Shown: piece by piece, positions 6,212-7,401 of the stretch
Layout of the letters: each line of letters begins with the position of its first letter
Position numbering within the stretch: the first letter of the stretch is position 1
Source: Legionellales bacterium UBA4722
GTDB lineage: Bacteria; Pseudomonadota; Gammaproteobacteria; DSM-16500
Assembly: GCA_002404295.1 (NCBI GenBank)
Contig: DHJK01000115.1
Span: 3,987-11,387 of the forward strand
DNA: 7,401 bases
Direction of reading: 5' to 3'
Translations under genes and position numbers: made by a program
The notes under the pieces: generated by a model
Database searches by the model: none
Seen by the model: the letters and a program-made list of their open reading frames with translations, nothing else
What the model was told of the DNA's origin: nothing

Positions 6212-7326
6212 AATTGTAATCGACTAAAAATGATTGAAAAAATCGCATCCGCAACAATGATAAAAAAGATGGCAAGCACAACGCTGCGAGTCGTTTGTTT
6301 TCCTACACTATCAGCGCCTCCCTCCACTTTCATTCCTTGAAAACAGCCTATGCTACCAATCAGCAGCGCAAACACGGGCGCCTTACCTAATCCAATTAAT
6401 AAAGCGCGCATCGGGATCTCCACTTGAAACCGATGTAAAAAATCACTGGCGGTAATGCCAAGCATACTATTTGCCATCACGATACCACCCAACACGCCAA
6501 ATATATCAGCCCACATCGTCAATAAAGGCAAGGCAATAAATAGCCCCAACAAACGTGGCAACAATAGCAATTGCCCAGGCGTCACCCCCATCGTATTCAA
6601 TGCATCAACTTCCTGGTTTAGCTTCATTGTCCCCAACTGAGCTGTAAAAGCAGAGCCTGTCCTGCCTGCAACCATAATGGCAGTAATCAACGGACCAAAT
6701 TCGCGTAAAATAGACAACCCAAGCAAATTAACAATAAAAACATTCGCGCCATAATTACGCAGTTGATTACCCATTTGATAGGAAATAACAACACCGATCA
6801 TGAAGGATAACAAAGCAATGATAGGTAACGCCTGCAATCCAGTTTGATAAATAACGGCAGCAAGCTCACTCCAGCGCCAACTTTTAGGATGAAATATCCC
6901 GCGCGCAAACTCAAAAGCTAACTGACCTGTAAACTCAAGAAAATCTCTCAGCTCACCCAATTGCTGAACAGCGCCCCGCCCTACACGTTCAAGGGTATTT
7001 TGATGCCTGAGAACAGGCGCTTCCAATGCATCATCTGCACGTGCCGCAACCAACGCAAGCAGCTCTGCTGCTTGCTCAGAAAAATGCTGTAATTGTGTTG
7101 TTAATTTATTAGAAGAGATTTTTTTAAGTGAATAATTGAGTAACCAGGCACCCGCGCTATCCATCTTTGTAATATCTTGACCATCTACAATGAGCGCCCC
7201 CTGCTTTGGCCAGGAGATTTTTTTAATATCATTTTTGATTTTGATGAGATTAGCTAAATTCCATTCGCCACGGCAAATTAACCGTGATGATTCTGGATCT
7301 AACGAAACAAGCGTTTGGGTATTCAT
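6208..7326 (-). CDS. MlaE-type ABC permease with fused N-terminal STAS domain
   Basis: The 372-residue protein combines two parts. Residues 1 to about 95 are a STAS-like domain with the characteristic turn ITKMDSAGAWLL (52-63); S57 occupies the usual Ser/Thr position of SpoIIAA/MlaB. Residues about 150-370 are an MlaE permease (PF02405). A long amphipathic lead-in (LGELRDFLEFTGQLAFEF) precedes the membrane segments, the signature REFGPLITAIMVAGRTGSAF...LGTM (208-234) is followed by E239/D241, and GADSVGKQTTRSVV lies near the end. In E. coli the STAS part is a separate protein, MlaB, that stabilises the ATPase; here it is fused to the permease. It is the first gene of the operon. ATG 7326 has only a weak agag upstream. 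A modest promoter and a REP-like repeat lie beyond it. Confidence 0.95.
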   Translation of the reverse strand: MNTQTLVSLDPESSRLICRGEWNLANLIKIKNDIKKISWPKQGALIVDGQDITKMDSAGAWLLNYSLKKISSNKLTTQLQHFSEQAAELLALVAARADDALEAPVLRHQNTLERVGRGAVQQLGELRDFLEFTGQLAFEFARGIFHPKSWRWSELAAVIYQTGLQALPIIALLSFMIGVVISYQMGNQLRNYGANVFIVNLLGLSILREFGPLITAIMVAGRTGSAFTAQLGTMKLNQEVDALNTMGVTPGQLLLLPRLLGLFIALPLLTMWADIFGVLGGIVMANSMLGITASDFLHRFQVEIPMRALLIGLGKAPVFALLIGSIGCFQGMKVEGGADSVGKQTTRSVVLAIFFIIVADAIFSIIFSRLQL

Positions 7327-7350
7327 AGCTTGGACTCTACTTGAGCTGTG

Positions 7351-7379
7351 ATTTCACTACAAGTTCTTTTCGAAGGCAA
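7351..7379 (-). promoter_or_regulatory. Candidate promoter of the MCE transport operon
   Basis: On the - strand, TTGCCT (7379-7374) and TGAAAT (7356-7351) are spaced by 17 bases and end 24 nt before the ATG at 7326. Both boxes match consensus in four of six positions. The -35 box abuts the repeat starting at 7381, so the insertion of that repeat may mark the upstream boundary of the operon. The match is weak, and a promoter beyond the window cannot be excluded. Confidence 0.25.
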
Positions 7380-7380
7380 C

Positions 7381-7401
7381 GTCATTGCGAGCGAAGCGAA
7401 G
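7381..7401. repeat. Start of a second REP-like palindrome, cut by the window end
   Basis: The last 21 bases (gtcattgcgagcgaagcgaag) are identical to 2486-2506 within the left arm of the element at 2483-2600, in the same orientation. The bases before it (caac versus gtc/acgtc) diverge, so 7380-7381 is near the boundary of the repeat. The rest of the copy lies outside the window. Confidence 0.85.

Noticed and set aside
5318..6640. Plus-strand ORFs over the transport operon (5318-5545, 5700-5945, 6146-6340, 6455-6640)
   Set aside because: They are antisense shadows of the MCE, ATPase and permease genes. None has a domain or a credible ribosome-binding site.
1..7401. CRISPR array, tRNA, rRNA, riboswitch, or phage-defence system
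   Set aside because: I found no regularly spaced direct repeats, no cloverleaf-like segment, no recognisable aptamer and no nuclease, toxin or defence-type domain among the genes.

Overview
The window looks like chromosomal DNA of a Gram-negative gammaproteobacterium. It carries two lipobox lipoproteins, a signal-peptide protein and an Mla-type lipid-transport ABC operon, all of which require an outer membrane. Base composition is AT-leaning, and non-coding palindromic repeats sit in the gaps between genes. Together with the secreted proteins of unknown function, this is compatible with a host-associated lineage such as the Legionellales (Coxiella, Legionella or Berkiella-like). That placement is inference and cannot be proved from the sequence.

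Layout, left half (+ strand). Positions 1-246 are non-coding: a perfect 19-bp inverted repeat (1-19/81-99) runs into a second palindrome-rich repeat (100-142). A small secreted protein of unknown function follows (247-735). Next is a 534-residue fusion of about nine TPR units to a class I SAM-dependent methyltransferase (807-2411). A 343-nt gap then holds a large REP-like palindrome with perfect 35-bp arms (2483-2600) and a fair sigma70-type promoter (2690-2718). The promoter drives a 414-residue lipoprotein with a GIN/DUF2807-like beta-solenoid (2755-3999).

Layout, right half (- strand). An 18-bp stem-loop (4013-4053) separates the convergent blocks and probably terminates both. Reading right to left, a compact four-gene operon encodes a STAS-MlaE permease (7326-6208), an MlaF-like ATPase (6211-5441), an MlaD-like MCE protein (5440-4682) and an ABC_trans_aux/PqiC-like lipoprotein (4681-4067). 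The junctions are a 4-nt ATGA overlap and two zero-gap stop/start contacts, so the genes are almost certainly co-transcribed and probably translationally coupled. The four products together should form an envelope-spanning lipid (phospholipid-type) transporter: permease plus ATPase in the inner membrane, an MCE ring in the periplasm and an outer-membrane lipoprotein partner. The window ends inside another copy of the REP-like repeat (from 7381), just upstream of the operon.

I see no complete IS element, CRISPR array, tRNA or rRNA. The least conventional feature is the lipoprotein at 2755-3999, whose C-terminal two thirds resolves into five gapless 39-residue repeats and whose mature form has many cysteines. 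The other items of interest are the repeat families and the domain arrangement of the MCE operon.
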